A DNA stretch of 64,000 nt, from contig NZ_JAUZEE010000001.1 in NCBI RefSeq assembly GCF_030705305.1, forward strand, positions 1 through 64,000, written 5' to 3'. Source of the DNA: Leptothrix discophora. GTDB taxonomy: Bacteria; Pseudomonadota; Gammaproteobacteria; Burkholderiales; Burkholderiaceae_C. Made by a program: the position numbers and the translations under genes. Shown here in pieces: positions 32,771 through 42,215 of the stretch. The notes below the pieces were generated by a model. The model did no database searches. It was not told where the DNA came from and was given only the letters and a program-made list of their open reading frames with translations. Position 1 is the first letter of the stretch. Each line of letters opens with the position of its first letter.

Positions 32771-33517
32771 TCAGCAGGCGGCGCCGTTGACGACGCGTTG
32801 GAGCGCGTCCTGATCGAGGATCCGGATGTCGCGCTGCTTGACTTCGAGGATGCCCTCGTCCTGGAACTTCGAGAAGGTCCGGCTGACCGTCTCCAGCTTC
32901 AGGCCCAGGTAGCTGCCGATCTCCTCGCGCGTCATGCGCAGGACCAGCGCCGAGGCCGAGAAGCCGCGCGCCTGCAGGCGTTGCGTCAGGTTGAGCAGGA
33001 AGGCGGCCAGGCGCTCCTCGGCGCGCATGCTGCCCAGCAGCAGCATCACGCCGTGGTCGCGCACGATCTCTCGGCTCATGATCTTGTGGAACTGGTGCTG
33101 CAGCAGCGTGAACTCGCGCGACAGGTGCTCCAGCTGGCCGTACGGGATCATGCAGACCTGCGAATCCTCCAGCGCCACGGCATCGCAGGAATGGCGGTCG
33201 TTGCTGATGCCGTCCAGGCCGATCAGCTCGCCGGCCATCTGGAAGCCGGTGACCTGCTCGCGGCCGTCCGAGGCCGAGACGACCGTCTTGAAGAAACCGG
33301 TGCGCACGGCGTACAGGGCAGCGAAGTCGTCGCCGGCATGGAACAGCGCCTCGCCGCGCTTGACGCTGCGGCGCGTGCTGACGAGGGTGTCGAGCGAGGT
33401 CAGCTCGTCCTCGGACAGCCCGACGGGCAGGCACAACTCGCGCAGGTTGCAGGCCGAGCACGCCACCTTCAGCGCATTGAGCTGGGACGACGGGGTGGCG
33501 GAGGCTTCGTGGATCAT
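32771..33517 (-). CDS. fnr: Oxygen-responsive FNR-type transcription regulator
   Basis: The 248-residue regulator is an FNR of the Crp family. Four cysteines for an oxygen-labile [4Fe-4S] cluster sit at C20, C23, C29 and C122, matching the numbering in Escherichia coli FNR. A cyclic-nucleotide-type beta-roll is followed by a dimer helix and a helix-turn-helix (MTREEIGSYLGLKLETVSR); the E/SR recognition residues predict binding to TTGAT-N4-ATCAA. Such boxes occur before ccoI, ccoN and hemN in this window, so it likely activates them at low oxygen. It is divergent from hemN and converges on the cco cluster. Confidence 0.97.
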   Translation of the reverse strand: MIHEASATPSSQLNALKVACSACNLRELCLPVGLSEDELTSLDTLVSTRRSVKRGEALFHAGDDFAALYAVRTGFFKTVVSASDGREQVTGFQMAGELIGLDGISNDRHSCDAVALEDSQVCMIPYGQLEHLSREFTLLQHQFHKIMSREIVRDHGVMLLLGSMRAEERLAAFLLNLTQRLQARGFSASALVLRMTREEIGSYLGLKLETVSRTFSKFQDEGILEVKQRDIRILDQDALQRVVNGAAC

Positions 33518-33631
33518 GGTCCGGTTCCTGTTCGGTGGCGCACGCGCCACAGTATGCACGCCCAGCGCGCGACGCTTGGGTTGATACGGGTCGGGATGAA
33601 GGAATTCTTGATGAGGCCCCGCGCACTGGGC

Positions 33632-33645
33632 TTGAGGCAGGTCAA
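33632..33645. promoter_or_regulatory. FNR-type box upstream of hemN
   Basis: TTGAGGCAGGTCAA is a symmetric site with two changes from TTGAT-N4-ATCAA. It is centred about 42 bp before the hemN ATG, which fits activation, and lies 115 bp from the divergent fnr start. A weaker half-site (TTGATACGGG) is at 33581. Confidence 0.65.
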
Positions 33646-33680
33646 GACCGGACGGCTGCGGCGCGGCACAGTGGCGCTCC

Positions 33681-35159
33681 ATGCACACGATGATCTCCGG
33701 TCAGGTGTCGCCCCAGGGCGTCACGTCCCTCCCGCTCCAGGCCTTCGACGCCGCTGCGGACGCCACGACCCAGGCGCCTGCGCTGAGCGACGAGCTGCTG
33801 CGGCGCATGGACCGGCCGGGACCGCGCTACACCTCCTACCCGACCGCCGACCGCTTCGTCGAGGCCTACACCGCCGACCACTACCGCCAGGCGCTCGAAC
33901 AGCGTGCCAGCGGCGCCATCGGTGCCGCCGGCGGGCCGCTGTCGGTCTACGTGCACGTGCCGTTCTGCGAGTCGGTCTGCTACTACTGCGCCTGCAACAA
34001 GATCGTCACCAAGGACCACGGCCGCGCCAGCGCCTACATCGACGCGCTGGCCCGCGAGGCCGGGCTGGTCACCGACGTGCTGGGCCGCGGCCACTCGGTC
34101 ACCCAGCTGCACTTCGGTGGCGGCACGCCGACCTTCCTCGACGACGGCGAGCTCGACCGCCTGATGGGCATCCTGCGCCAGCACTTCATGATCGAGCCGC
34201 GCGGCGAGTACTCGATCGAGATCGACCCGCGCACCGTCACCCGCGCACGCCTGAGGCACCTGGCCGACCTCGGCTTCAACCGCCTGTCCTACGGCGTGCA
34301 GGACTTCGATGCAGATGTGCAGAAGGCCGTGCACCGCGTCCAGCCCTTCGAGCAGGTCCAGGCCCTGATGGTCGATGCCCGCGACCTCGGCTTCCAGTCC
34401 ATCAACGTCGACCTGATCTACGGCCTGCCGCGCCAGACGCCCGAGAGCTACGCGCGCACCATCCGCCAGGTCGCCTCGCTGCGGCCGGACCGCATCGCGA
34501 TGTACGGCTACGCCCACCTGCCGCAGCGCTTCAAGCCGCAGCGCCGCATCGTCCCGGACGAGCTGCCCAGCGGCGCCGACCGCATCGGCATGCTGTCGCA
34601 GGCCATCAGCGGCTTCATCGCGCACGGCTACCAGTACATCGGCATGGACCACTTCGCGCTGCCCGAGGATTCGCTCGCGCAGGCCAAGCGCCAGGGCCGG
34701 CTGCATCGCAATTTCCAGGGCTACAGCACGCAGGCCGACAGCGACCTGATCGCGCTGGGCGTGTCGGCCATCGGCCGGGTCGGCGCGACCTACAGCCAGA
34801 ACGCCAAGACGCTGGACGAGTACTACGACGCGCTCAACCGCAACGAGCTGCCGATCGTGCGCGGCCTGGCCCTGACCCGCGACGACCTGGTGCGCCGGGC
34901 CGTGATCATGGCCATCATGTGCCACGGCAGGCTGAGCTTCGAATCGGTCTCGCTGGCCCACCTGATCGACGTGAAGACGTATTTCGCGGCCGAGCTGGAC
35001 GCGATCCGCGAACTCGCCGACGACGGCCTGCTGAGCCTCGACGCCGACGGCTTCGAGCTGACGCCGCTGGGCTGGTACTTCGTCCGTTCGGTGGCCATGG
35101 TGTTCGACAAGCACCTGCGGGCCGACCTGTCGCGCGAGCGCTTCTCGCGCGTGATCTGA
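33681..35159 (+). CDS. hemN: Oxygen-independent coproporphyrinogen III oxidase
   Basis: The 492-residue radical-SAM enzyme converts coproporphyrinogen III to protoporphyrinogen IX without oxygen, for haem synthesis under low oxygen. The cluster motif is C96-x3-C100-x2-C103 with a fourth nearby Cys (CESVCYYCACNK), typical of true HemN; PRYTSYPTADRF, HFGGGTPTFL and YGLPRQTPESY are also conserved. The C-terminal HemN domain is present. The start is at MHTMISG; ATG 33690 is an alternative. Its FNR box and position beside fnr suggest co-regulation with the haem-rich cbb3 oxidase. Confidence 0.95.
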   Translation: MHTMISGQVSPQGVTSLPLQAFDAAADATTQAPALSDELLRRMDRPGPRYTSYPTADRFVEAYTADHYRQALEQRASGAIGAAGGPLSVYVHVPFCESVCYYCACNKIVTKDHGRASAYIDALAREAGLVTDVLGRGHSVTQLHFGGGTPTFLDDGELDRLMGILRQHFMIEPRGEYSIEIDPRTVTRARLRHLADLGFNRLSYGVQDFDADVQKAVHRVQPFEQVQALMVDARDLGFQSINVDLIYGLPRQTPESYARTIRQVASLRPDRIAMYGYAHLPQRFKPQRRIVPDELPSGADRIGMLSQAISGFIAHGYQYIGMDHFALPEDSLAQAKRQGRLHRNFQGYSTQADSDLIALGVSAIGRVGATYSQNAKTLDEYYDALNRNELPIVRGLALTRDDLVRRAVIMAIMCHGRLSFESVSLAHLIDVKTYFAAELDAIRELADDGLLSLDADGFELTPLGWYFVRSVAMVFDKHLRADLSRERFSRVI

Positions 35160-35223
35160 GCCCCGTCCGCACCAGCCACCCGGCGCGCGCCATCGGGCCG
35201 GCCGGGCCGCTAAGCTGCCGCCC

Positions 35224-36018
35224 ATGAGCCTCACCCTCGCTGCCGCCGCCGCCCTGATGGGCCTGGCCGGCTCGCTGCACTGCGCCGGCATGTGCAGCGC
35301 GGCCTGCACCGCCGTGGCGGGTCGCTGCACCCCGCAGCGGCCGGGGCAGGGCACCACCGCAGTGCTGGCCGGGCGCCTGGTCGCCTATGCGGCGGCCGGC
35401 GCGGCCGTGGCCTCGGCTGCGGCCGGCCTGCGCTGGCTCGGCGAGGGCGTCGGCTGGCTGCGGCCGGTCTGGTCGGCTCTGCAGATGGCCTTGCTGTTCC
35501 TTGGCCTGTGGCTGCTGGTGCGTGGCCGCATGCCGGCGGCGGTGCAGGGCTGGATCGAGTCGCTCGGCCAGCCGCGCACGCCCGATCAGGTCGGCGAGGG
35601 TGGCTGGCAGCCCGTGCGCCTGGAGCGACGCCTGGATGGCGGCCTGAAGGCCGGTGCGCTGGGCCTGCTCTGGCCGGTCATCCCCTGCGGCCTGTTGCAC
35701 GGCGCGCTGCTGGTGGCCTCGATGGCCTCGGGCGCGCTGGCCGGGGCGGGTGTCATGGCCGCCTTCGCGCTGACCAGCAGCGTCGGCCTGGTCGCCGGTC
35801 CGGCCTTGTGGTTCCGCCTGCGCCCCTGGCTGCGCAGGCGTCGGGCGGACGCCGCGATGGCCGATCCGGCCGGACCGGCTGGACCGGCTGGTGGCGTCGC
35901 GTCGCTCGACGACGGCGGCGCGCTGGCCCTGCGTCTGGCCGGCGCGATGCTCGTCGCCAGCGTCGGCTGGACCCTCGGCCACGGCCTGCTCGAACCCCTG
36001 CAGGCCTGGTGTGCCTGA
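35224..36018 (+). CDS. SafE/DsbD-like membrane protein with HCAGMC motif
   Basis: The 264-residue membrane protein has about six hydrophobic segments. It opens with LMGLAGSLHCAGMCSAAC, the Cys-containing signature of the SLHC.GMC subgroup of the TauE/SafE (UreH-like) family, and its second half contains WPVIPCGLLHGALLVASM, a matching CG motif. Members of this subgroup often lie beside cbb3 oxidase assembly genes and are thought to handle copper or thiol redox. Here it follows hemN by 64 bp in the same direction. A Pro/Ala/Gly-rich linker (AGPAGPAG) lies before the last helix. A metal role is inferred from neighbours and cysteines only. Confidence 0.75.
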   Translation: MSLTLAAAAALMGLAGSLHCAGMCSAACTAVAGRCTPQRPGQGTTAVLAGRLVAYAAAGAAVASAAAGLRWLGEGVGWLRPVWSALQMALLFLGLWLLVRGRMPAAVQGWIESLGQPRTPDQVGEGGWQPVRLERRLDGGLKAGALGLLWPVIPCGLLHGALLVASMASGALAGAGVMAAFALTSSVGLVAGPALWFRLRPWLRRRRADAAMADPAGPAGPAGGVASLDDGGALALRLAGAMLVASVGWTLGHGLLEPLQAWCA

Positions 36019-36206
36019 GCACGACAAGCCTGACGCGTGCTCGACCCGGGCCTGATCCACGCGTCCACGGCGGGCACGTGACTTGCACGCTCTGCGCCCG
36101 CGCATCGTGTGCAGGGCAACGGCCTGTCAAGTCCATGACAGAGTGCCTGACCTAGAATCGCTTTCCCCTGAGAAACCACCCTACCGAATCACACGGAGTC
36201 GGCCAC

Positions 36207-37460
<1,254 letters not shown>

Positions 37461-37515
37461 TGCCCGCATGACGCATCACGGGACGTCCCCGGACGTCCCG
37501 CGTGGCGGTTCCAGG

Positions 37516-37544
37516 AACCCCGGTTCGTTGATTCGACCGGGGTT
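37516..37544 (+). terminator. Intrinsic terminator of icd
   Basis: A perfect 9-bp stem (AACCCCGGT/ACCGGGGTT) with an 11-base loop lies 55 bp after icd and is followed by TCTTGCGTTT. It also separates icd from the convergent SUI1 gene. Confidence 0.75.
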
Positions 37545-37592
37545 TCTTGCGTTTGGGGGTGCGGCGTGCGTCGGGCGGCTTGAAGCCAGGTC

Positions 37593-37934
37593 TCAGCCCC
37601 CGACGCGCTTGACCCGGTGCCCCGACTCGGTCAACCAGGTCATCACGCGTTCGACATGGTCCCCCTGCACCTCGATCACGCCGTCCTTCGTGGTGCCGCC
37701 GGCGCCGCAGGCCGCACGCAGCTGCTTGGCGGTGGCGGCCAGCGCCACGGCATCCAGCGTCAGGCCTCGCACCACGGTCACGGTCTTGCCGCCGCGGCCA
37801 GTCTTCTCGCGGCTGACGCGCACGATGCCGTCGCCCGCGGGCATGGGCATGGCGGCCTTGCAGGTGCAGGCCGCCAGCGACTGGCGGCAGGCAGGGCAGG
37901 TGCGTCCAAGATCGGTGCTGTAGACAAGGGCCAT
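37593..37934 (-). CDS. SUI1/eIF1-like translation factor (YciH type)
   Basis: The 113-residue protein has an N-terminal zinc-ribbon-like segment with C-x2-C...C-x-C (CPACRQSLAACTCK) and a C-terminal SUI1 domain: RGGKTVTVVRGL, LRAACGAGGTTKDGVIEVQGDH and a final TESGHRVKRVGG. Bacterial YciH/SUI1 proteins resemble eukaryotic eIF1 and affect start-codon selection or translation under stress. The length is usual. It converges on icd, and the start at 37934 abuts a degraded flavoprotein fragment on the other strand. Confidence 0.92.
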   Translation of the reverse strand: MALVYSTDLGRTCPACRQSLAACTCKAAMPMPAGDGIVRVSREKTGRGGKTVTVVRGLTLDAVALAATAKQLRAACGAGGTTKDGVIEVQGDHVERVMTWLTESGHRVKRVGG

Positions 37935-37951
37935 GGCGTCAGATCGTACAA

Positions 37952-38540
37952 GTGCGGCGGGGTGGCCTGCTGGTCATCGGCTCCGGCCTGATCGACCTGG
38001 TGCGGCTCGACGACGATGTCGTCGCCCACCTGCACAAGACAGGCGCCTTGCTGCCGACGCCGATCGAACGGCTGCGCCGGATGAACCCGCTGTCCATCGA
38101 GCTGGACAAGCGCTACAAGTTCGGCATCACCCCGGAGCCGCTGCCCTTCGCCATGAACAACCCGCACATGATTGGCGACATCGCCGTGGACATCTGGGAC
38201 CGCAAGAGCCTGGCCGGCTGCTGCGCGGTGGGCGAGGCGGCCGGCACCCACGGGGTCACGCGCCCCGGCGGTGCGGCGCGGAACGACGGCCAGGTCTTCG
38301 GCAGGCGCTGCACCGAGCACATCGCGTCGCGTCCTTCCCAGGCAAGGCCCGAGCCCTTGCCAGAGGAGCTGATCGGCCCTGGACGAAGCCCGTTGGCTGA
38401 GTGCGCTGGACATCTGCATCGGCCGCGGTGGTGGCCGCGGTGGTGGCCGCCGGGGCACCCGCACCCTCCGTTCCTCCGAGGGCGACCAGGTGCCGCAGCG
38501 CCGCCTCGGCCCGATCGACGACACCAACGTGCAGGAGTGA
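37952..38540 (+). pseudogene. Remnant of a flavoprotein (fumarate-reductase/SdhA-like C-terminal part)
   Basis: This stretch contains a fragment of an FAD-dependent dehydrogenase without its N-terminal FAD-binding half. The recognisable part runs from LPTPIERLRRMNPLSIEL through FAMNNPHMIGDIAVDIWDR to CCAVGEAAGTHGVTRPGG and GQVFGRRCTEHIA. The latter matches the family pattern G(E)..GTHG..RPGG.ALN.GQ, where the usual Leu-Asn-Ala has become Arg-Asn-Asp. After about 38340 the sequence turns into Pro/Trp/Arg-rich nonsense, and a tail resembling helical flavoprotein sequence (DEARWLSALDIC) resumes in another frame, followed by a Gly-Arg repeat ending at 38540. I read this as a decayed gene, not a working one. 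The family assignment is from memory and needs checking. Confidence 0.6.
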
Positions 38541-38544
38541 CGCG

Positions 38545-39534
38545 ATGACACCGGACTCCCAGACACGGCGCTGGTCGCATCGACACGTGCTCGGCATCGG
38601 CGAGGCGATGGTCGAGTTCGCGTCCACCGGCGGCGACACCTACCGCCGCGGCTTTGCCGGCGACACCCTCAACACCGCCTGGTACCTGGCTCAGCTGTTG
38701 AGCCAGCCCGGCGATGCACCCGACCGCGTCGGCTACTACACCCACGTCGGCCAGGACCTGTTCTCGGACCAGCTGCTGGCCTTCATCGAGGCCAGCCACC
38801 TCGATGCCCGCCGGATCGTGCGTGCGGCCGACCGCAGCCTCGGCCTCTACGTCATCCACCTGACCGGGGCCGAGCGCCATTTCAGCTACTGGCGCGACAC
38901 CTCGGCCGCGCGCCGGCTGGCCGACGACCTCGACGGCCTGCGGGCCGCGACGCGCGACTGCGGCCTGATCCATGTCTCCGGCATCACGCTGGCGGTGATC
39001 GGCGCGACCGGTCGGCGTCATCTGCTGCAGGCCCTGCGCGAGGCCCGCCGTGCGGGCGCGGTGGTGTCCTTCGACCCGAACGTGCGGCCTCGCCTGTGGC
39101 CGGATCCGGCCGAGCTGAAGACCGCCATGCAGGAAATCCTGGCGGTCGTCGACATCGCCTTGCCCAGCTTCGACGACGAGGCGGCGCTGTGGGGCGATGC
39201 GGACCCGCAGGCCACGCTGAGCCGGCTGGAGCAGGCCGGCGTGCAGGAGATCGTGGTCAAGAACGGGGCCGGGGATGTGGCCTGTTCCTGGTCCGGGCGG
39301 CGCGAGGTTTTCCCCACGCCACCGATCGACCACGTGATCGACACCACCGGCGCCGGGGATTCGTTCAACGCCGGCTATCTGGCGGGCCGCCTCGTGGGAC
39401 TGCCGATGTCGCAGGCCTGCCGCATCGGACAGCGGCTGGCCGGCATCGTCATCGGCCACTACGGCGCGCTGGCGCCGGTGGACGCGCTCGACGACGTGCG
39501 TGCCGTGATCCGGTCCGCTGCCGGCAAGGTCTGA
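38545..39534 (+). CDS. PfkB-family sugar kinase, 2-keto-3-deoxygluconate kinase-like
   Basis: The 329-residue kinase belongs to the PfkB/ribokinase family. It has GEAMVEF and FAGDTLNTAWYLA near the start, which is the KdgK-like substrate lobe (GGD.LN.A), and the catalytic signature DTTGAGDSFNAGY near residue 270. KDG kinase phosphorylates 2-keto-3-deoxy-D-gluconate in the Entner-Doudoroff-type breakdown of uronates. No uronate genes are adjacent, so substrate is uncertain; fructose or other ketoses cannot be excluded. ATG 38545 is preceded by GCAGGAGTGA, immediately after the pseudogene stop. Confidence 0.85.
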   Translation: MTPDSQTRRWSHRHVLGIGEAMVEFASTGGDTYRRGFAGDTLNTAWYLAQLLSQPGDAPDRVGYYTHVGQDLFSDQLLAFIEASHLDARRIVRAADRSLGLYVIHLTGAERHFSYWRDTSAARRLADDLDGLRAATRDCGLIHVSGITLAVIGATGRRHLLQALREARRAGAVVSFDPNVRPRLWPDPAELKTAMQEILAVVDIALPSFDDEAALWGDADPQATLSRLEQAGVQEIVVKNGAGDVACSWSGRREVFPTPPIDHVIDTTGAGDSFNAGYLAGRLVGLPMSQACRIGQRLAGIVIGHYGALAPVDALDDVRAVIRSAAGKV

Positions 39535-39794
39535 GTCCTTCATGACCGCCAACCATCCCATGCGGAGGTCGCGGTCGGTCTTCGGGGCGACGGAAGTCCG
39601 GCGCGACGGCCTGCGCTGGTACGCCAGGCTGGCCGACCTCGACGTGGCACTGCCCGCCATCTGCCGCGTCTGCCACTTCCAGTGGGCCACTGGCCGGGGC
39701 GGGTCCTGGAGCCATGTCGACGCGAAGGTGGCGCTCGGGCTTGAACCGAGCCTCAGCCTTGCTCGGCTCCGCGCGCCCGACCGTCACGGCACGA
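39535..39794. other. Intergenic region without a recognised gene
   Basis: This 260-bp gap lies between the sugar kinase and the convergent 806-residue gene. An open frame from 39542 (119 codons) runs through it, but it has no ribosome site, no recognisable domain, and its second half lies antisense to the neighbouring gene. I see no strong hairpin. Confidence 0.5.
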
Positions 39795-42215
39795 TCAGCG
39801 CGCGGTCGGCGGTGAGGTCGTGGTGGCGTCCCAAAGTTCATCGGCCGACTTCGGATCGACCAGCTGCGGGTGCTGATCGATCGTCTGGGACGAGCGGGTG
39901 AGCCACAGCCGCTGCGGCGGTTCGACCAAGCGGCGGTTGACCCACTGCTCGACCCGCGACACGCTGGCCTTGGGCAGCGGCTCGGTGGCCAGCAGCGGCT
40001 GGACCGGCAGCGGCCCGACCTTGAGGGCATCGATCAGTCGGTCGAGCAGATCCAGTTCGTGATCCATAACGGCCAGCACCAGGCCCTCGCGCGGCGGCAG
40101 CGGCCAGCCCTCGGTGATCGAGGCATGACGAGGCCCGACCACGATGGCAAGGCGCCAGTTGTTGCTCATCCCGACGATGGGGCTCAGGCGTTCATCTTTG
40201 CCGCGCAGGACGATGGTGACGTTGCGCAGCTTCTTGACCACGTCGTCCTGCAAGGCCGGGTCCAGCGTCCGCAGGCCCAGCCGCTCCAGCGCCCGCATCA
40301 ACAGTTGCTCGCGCAGTTCGTCGTCCCAGGCTTCTTGCATCGATGGCGGGGACTCGCGCAGGGCGTGTGCCGCCACCCGCGTCCATTGCCTCAGGGTGGC
40401 ACGCTCGGGGCGCAACGGCAGGTACAAGGCCGGGCCGAACCCGAGCAACTCGCAGATGACCTCCGCACCCCCAGCCGCGGGTGCGACCGTTGACGGTTCG
40501 GTCCCAGCCGCCGCACGTTCGACGGCGCTGCGCCAGGCCAGTCGTCCGAAGGCGTGCTGCTGAACGTGGATGGCCGTGACCGCCTCACGTCCCGCGCCGC
40601 TGGCCAAGCCGGTCTGTTCCGGCAGCGAACGGCCCCTCGGCTGGCGCCAAGAGGCCAATGTCGGCCGACGGACGACCACGGGCTCGCTGCGGCCGATGGA
40701 TGGCGACGTGATGGGGGGAGGCATGTCCATCAGATCGCCCCAGAGGGCCTTGAGCCGGTGGGTCAGTTCCGGCAGGTCGACCTCGTTGCAACGCAGGCCG
40801 TTGGAGAGGACCGACAGGGCCTGTTCCCAGTCGGCCAACGAGGGCAGGCGGGCCGCCTGAGGAACGGGCCATGGCGTCGGCTGCGGCCCGGGCGGCACGC
40901 TGTCCCAACCTGCCCGCATGCCGGCCAGGAAGGCGGCCAGATGCAGGGCGCGGTGCACCACCTCGGCGGTTTCGGCGCGGCAGATCATGTCGGCGTAGCT
41001 GCGCACCATCTGGGCGTCGCGGTAGACCTCTTCGAGCGAACCCAATCCCCGGGCAGCCCGCTGCAGGTTGTCGATGGCCTGCGCCACGCTCGACCACGAT
41101 GGTGTTGTCGGCAGCAGCCGGTAGCGGTCGGCGAGGTCTTCCAGGGGGCGCCAGGGCATCGCGGGGGTGGTCGATCCGGGCCGCGCAGCGGCCGACATGG
41201 CACGCCGCACGGTGCCCTCGATCGCACGGATGCAGCGCAGCGCCGGCCGGCTGGTGGCGACGATCATGTCCAGCGACGCATGCCACGCCGATCGGGGGAA
41301 GGCCGACTCGCGCCAACGGAAGCGCAGGCTGCCCACCCGGTGCGCCGACGCCGGCCCCGAGCGCGCGTCGGTCGTTGCCGCTGTCGTTGCCATTGCCAGC
41401 TCCTCTTCCCTCAGCGGTGCCTTGTCGCCGACCAGCAGGGCGTCGAACAGCGCCTGGTCCGGGTCGGCCAGCCCGAGCTTCTTCCATCGCGGTGCGACGT
41501 CGCGCTGCCAGCGCCGTTCGATCTCGGCCTTGCTGCAGGCCGGCGTCAAGGTCCTGGCGACCCCGGCGGCGATGCCCAGCAGCCACTTCACCTCCTCGTC
41601 GGACAGCGGGACGGTGGGCATCGTCGCGGGCTGCTGCTCGGTCCGGGTCTCGTGGCGGTCTTCCTCCAGGTTCATGCGCTGCACGAGGTAGCGCCGGAAG
41701 TCATCCAGCCCGTTGCTGGAGAGATCGATCGCCGCCGTCGTGTCCGATCCGGGCCGGCGGTCGACCTCCAGGCGCTGCCGCGACAGGAAGTAGGCCGCGT
41801 CCATCAGGGCCATCAACAGGCGCGGCCGGCTGTGCAGCATCGGGCTTTGCTGTGCGCTGGCCAAGGCGAGCTCGAGGGCCACCTGCAGCGTGATGTCCAT
41901 CAGGTACTGCGGATCCGAACGCAGACCCGGCGGAATCGCCAGCAGGTCGTCGGCGCCGCGCCAGGATTCCAGCAGCCGGTTCAAGGCCAGGGCGTTGAGC
42001 TGCGAGCGCTGCAGCAGCACCCAGCGCACCAGTTGCCTGTCGAGCCGATCGCTTTCGGTGGTCGACTCGCCTGCGGTGGCGGACACGAGTTCCAGCCGCT
42101 CGTCGAGGTACTTGTGCATCTCCTCGGGCATGTACACCACGAAGATGCGGTGCGAGAAGTAGGAATAGTTGCGGCCGTAGACCGACCGCCGAGGCGACGC
42201 TGCGGGCTGGGACAT
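39795..42215 (-). CDS. Large cytoplasmic protein of unknown family, partner of KAP-like NTPase
   Basis: The 806-residue product has no signal peptide, no membrane helix and no motif that I recognise. It is largely helical, with a conserved-looking N-terminus (YGRNYSYFSHRIFVVYMPEEMHKYLDERLEL) and a central linker rich in Ala, Thr and Ser (about residues 265-290). The C-terminal third contains strand-rich sequence (NVTIVLRGKDERLSP, NWRLAIVVGPRHASITEGW, GLVLAVMDHELDLLDRLIDAL) that could be an alpha/beta domain. Its start codon overlaps the stop of the upstream NTPase gene by one base, indicating coupled translation and probable physical partnership. It could be the effector or substrate-recognition component of that NTPase. 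Function is unknown. Confidence 0.7.
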   Translation of the reverse strand: MSQPAASPRRSVYGRNYSYFSHRIFVVYMPEEMHKYLDERLELVSATAGESTTESDRLDRQLVRWVLLQRSQLNALALNRLLESWRGADDLLAIPPGLRSDPQYLMDITLQVALELALASAQQSPMLHSRPRLLMALMDAAYFLSRQRLEVDRRPGSDTTAAIDLSSNGLDDFRRYLVQRMNLEEDRHETRTEQQPATMPTVPLSDEEVKWLLGIAAGVARTLTPACSKAEIERRWQRDVAPRWKKLGLADPDQALFDALLVGDKAPLREEELAMATTAATTDARSGPASAHRVGSLRFRWRESAFPRSAWHASLDMIVATSRPALRCIRAIEGTVRRAMSAAARPGSTTPAMPWRPLEDLADRYRLLPTTPSWSSVAQAIDNLQRAARGLGSLEEVYRDAQMVRSYADMICRAETAEVVHRALHLAAFLAGMRAGWDSVPPGPQPTPWPVPQAARLPSLADWEQALSVLSNGLRCNEVDLPELTHRLKALWGDLMDMPPPITSPSIGRSEPVVVRRPTLASWRQPRGRSLPEQTGLASGAGREAVTAIHVQQHAFGRLAWRSAVERAAAGTEPSTVAPAAGGAEVICELLGFGPALYLPLRPERATLRQWTRVAAHALRESPPSMQEAWDDELREQLLMRALERLGLRTLDPALQDDVVKKLRNVTIVLRGKDERLSPIVGMSNNWRLAIVVGPRHASITEGWPLPPREGLVLAVMDHELDLLDRLIDALKVGPLPVQPLLATEPLPKASVSRVEQWVNRRLVEPPQRLWLTRSSQTIDQHPQLVDPKSADELWDATTTSPPTAR

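Noticed and set aside
33581-33594. TTGATACGGGTCGG as an FNR box upstream of fnr/hemN
   Set aside because: Only the left half matches; the right half differs at most positions. The site at 33632 is far better.
36135-36158. Full sigma-70 promoter for icd
   Set aside because: TAGAAT is a fair -10 box, but the nearest TTGACA-like hexamer is only 12 bp away and other spacings give poor -35 matches.
39542-39901. Possible 119-codon gene after the sugar kinase
   Set aside because: No ribosome site, no domain, and half of it is antisense to the 806-residue gene.
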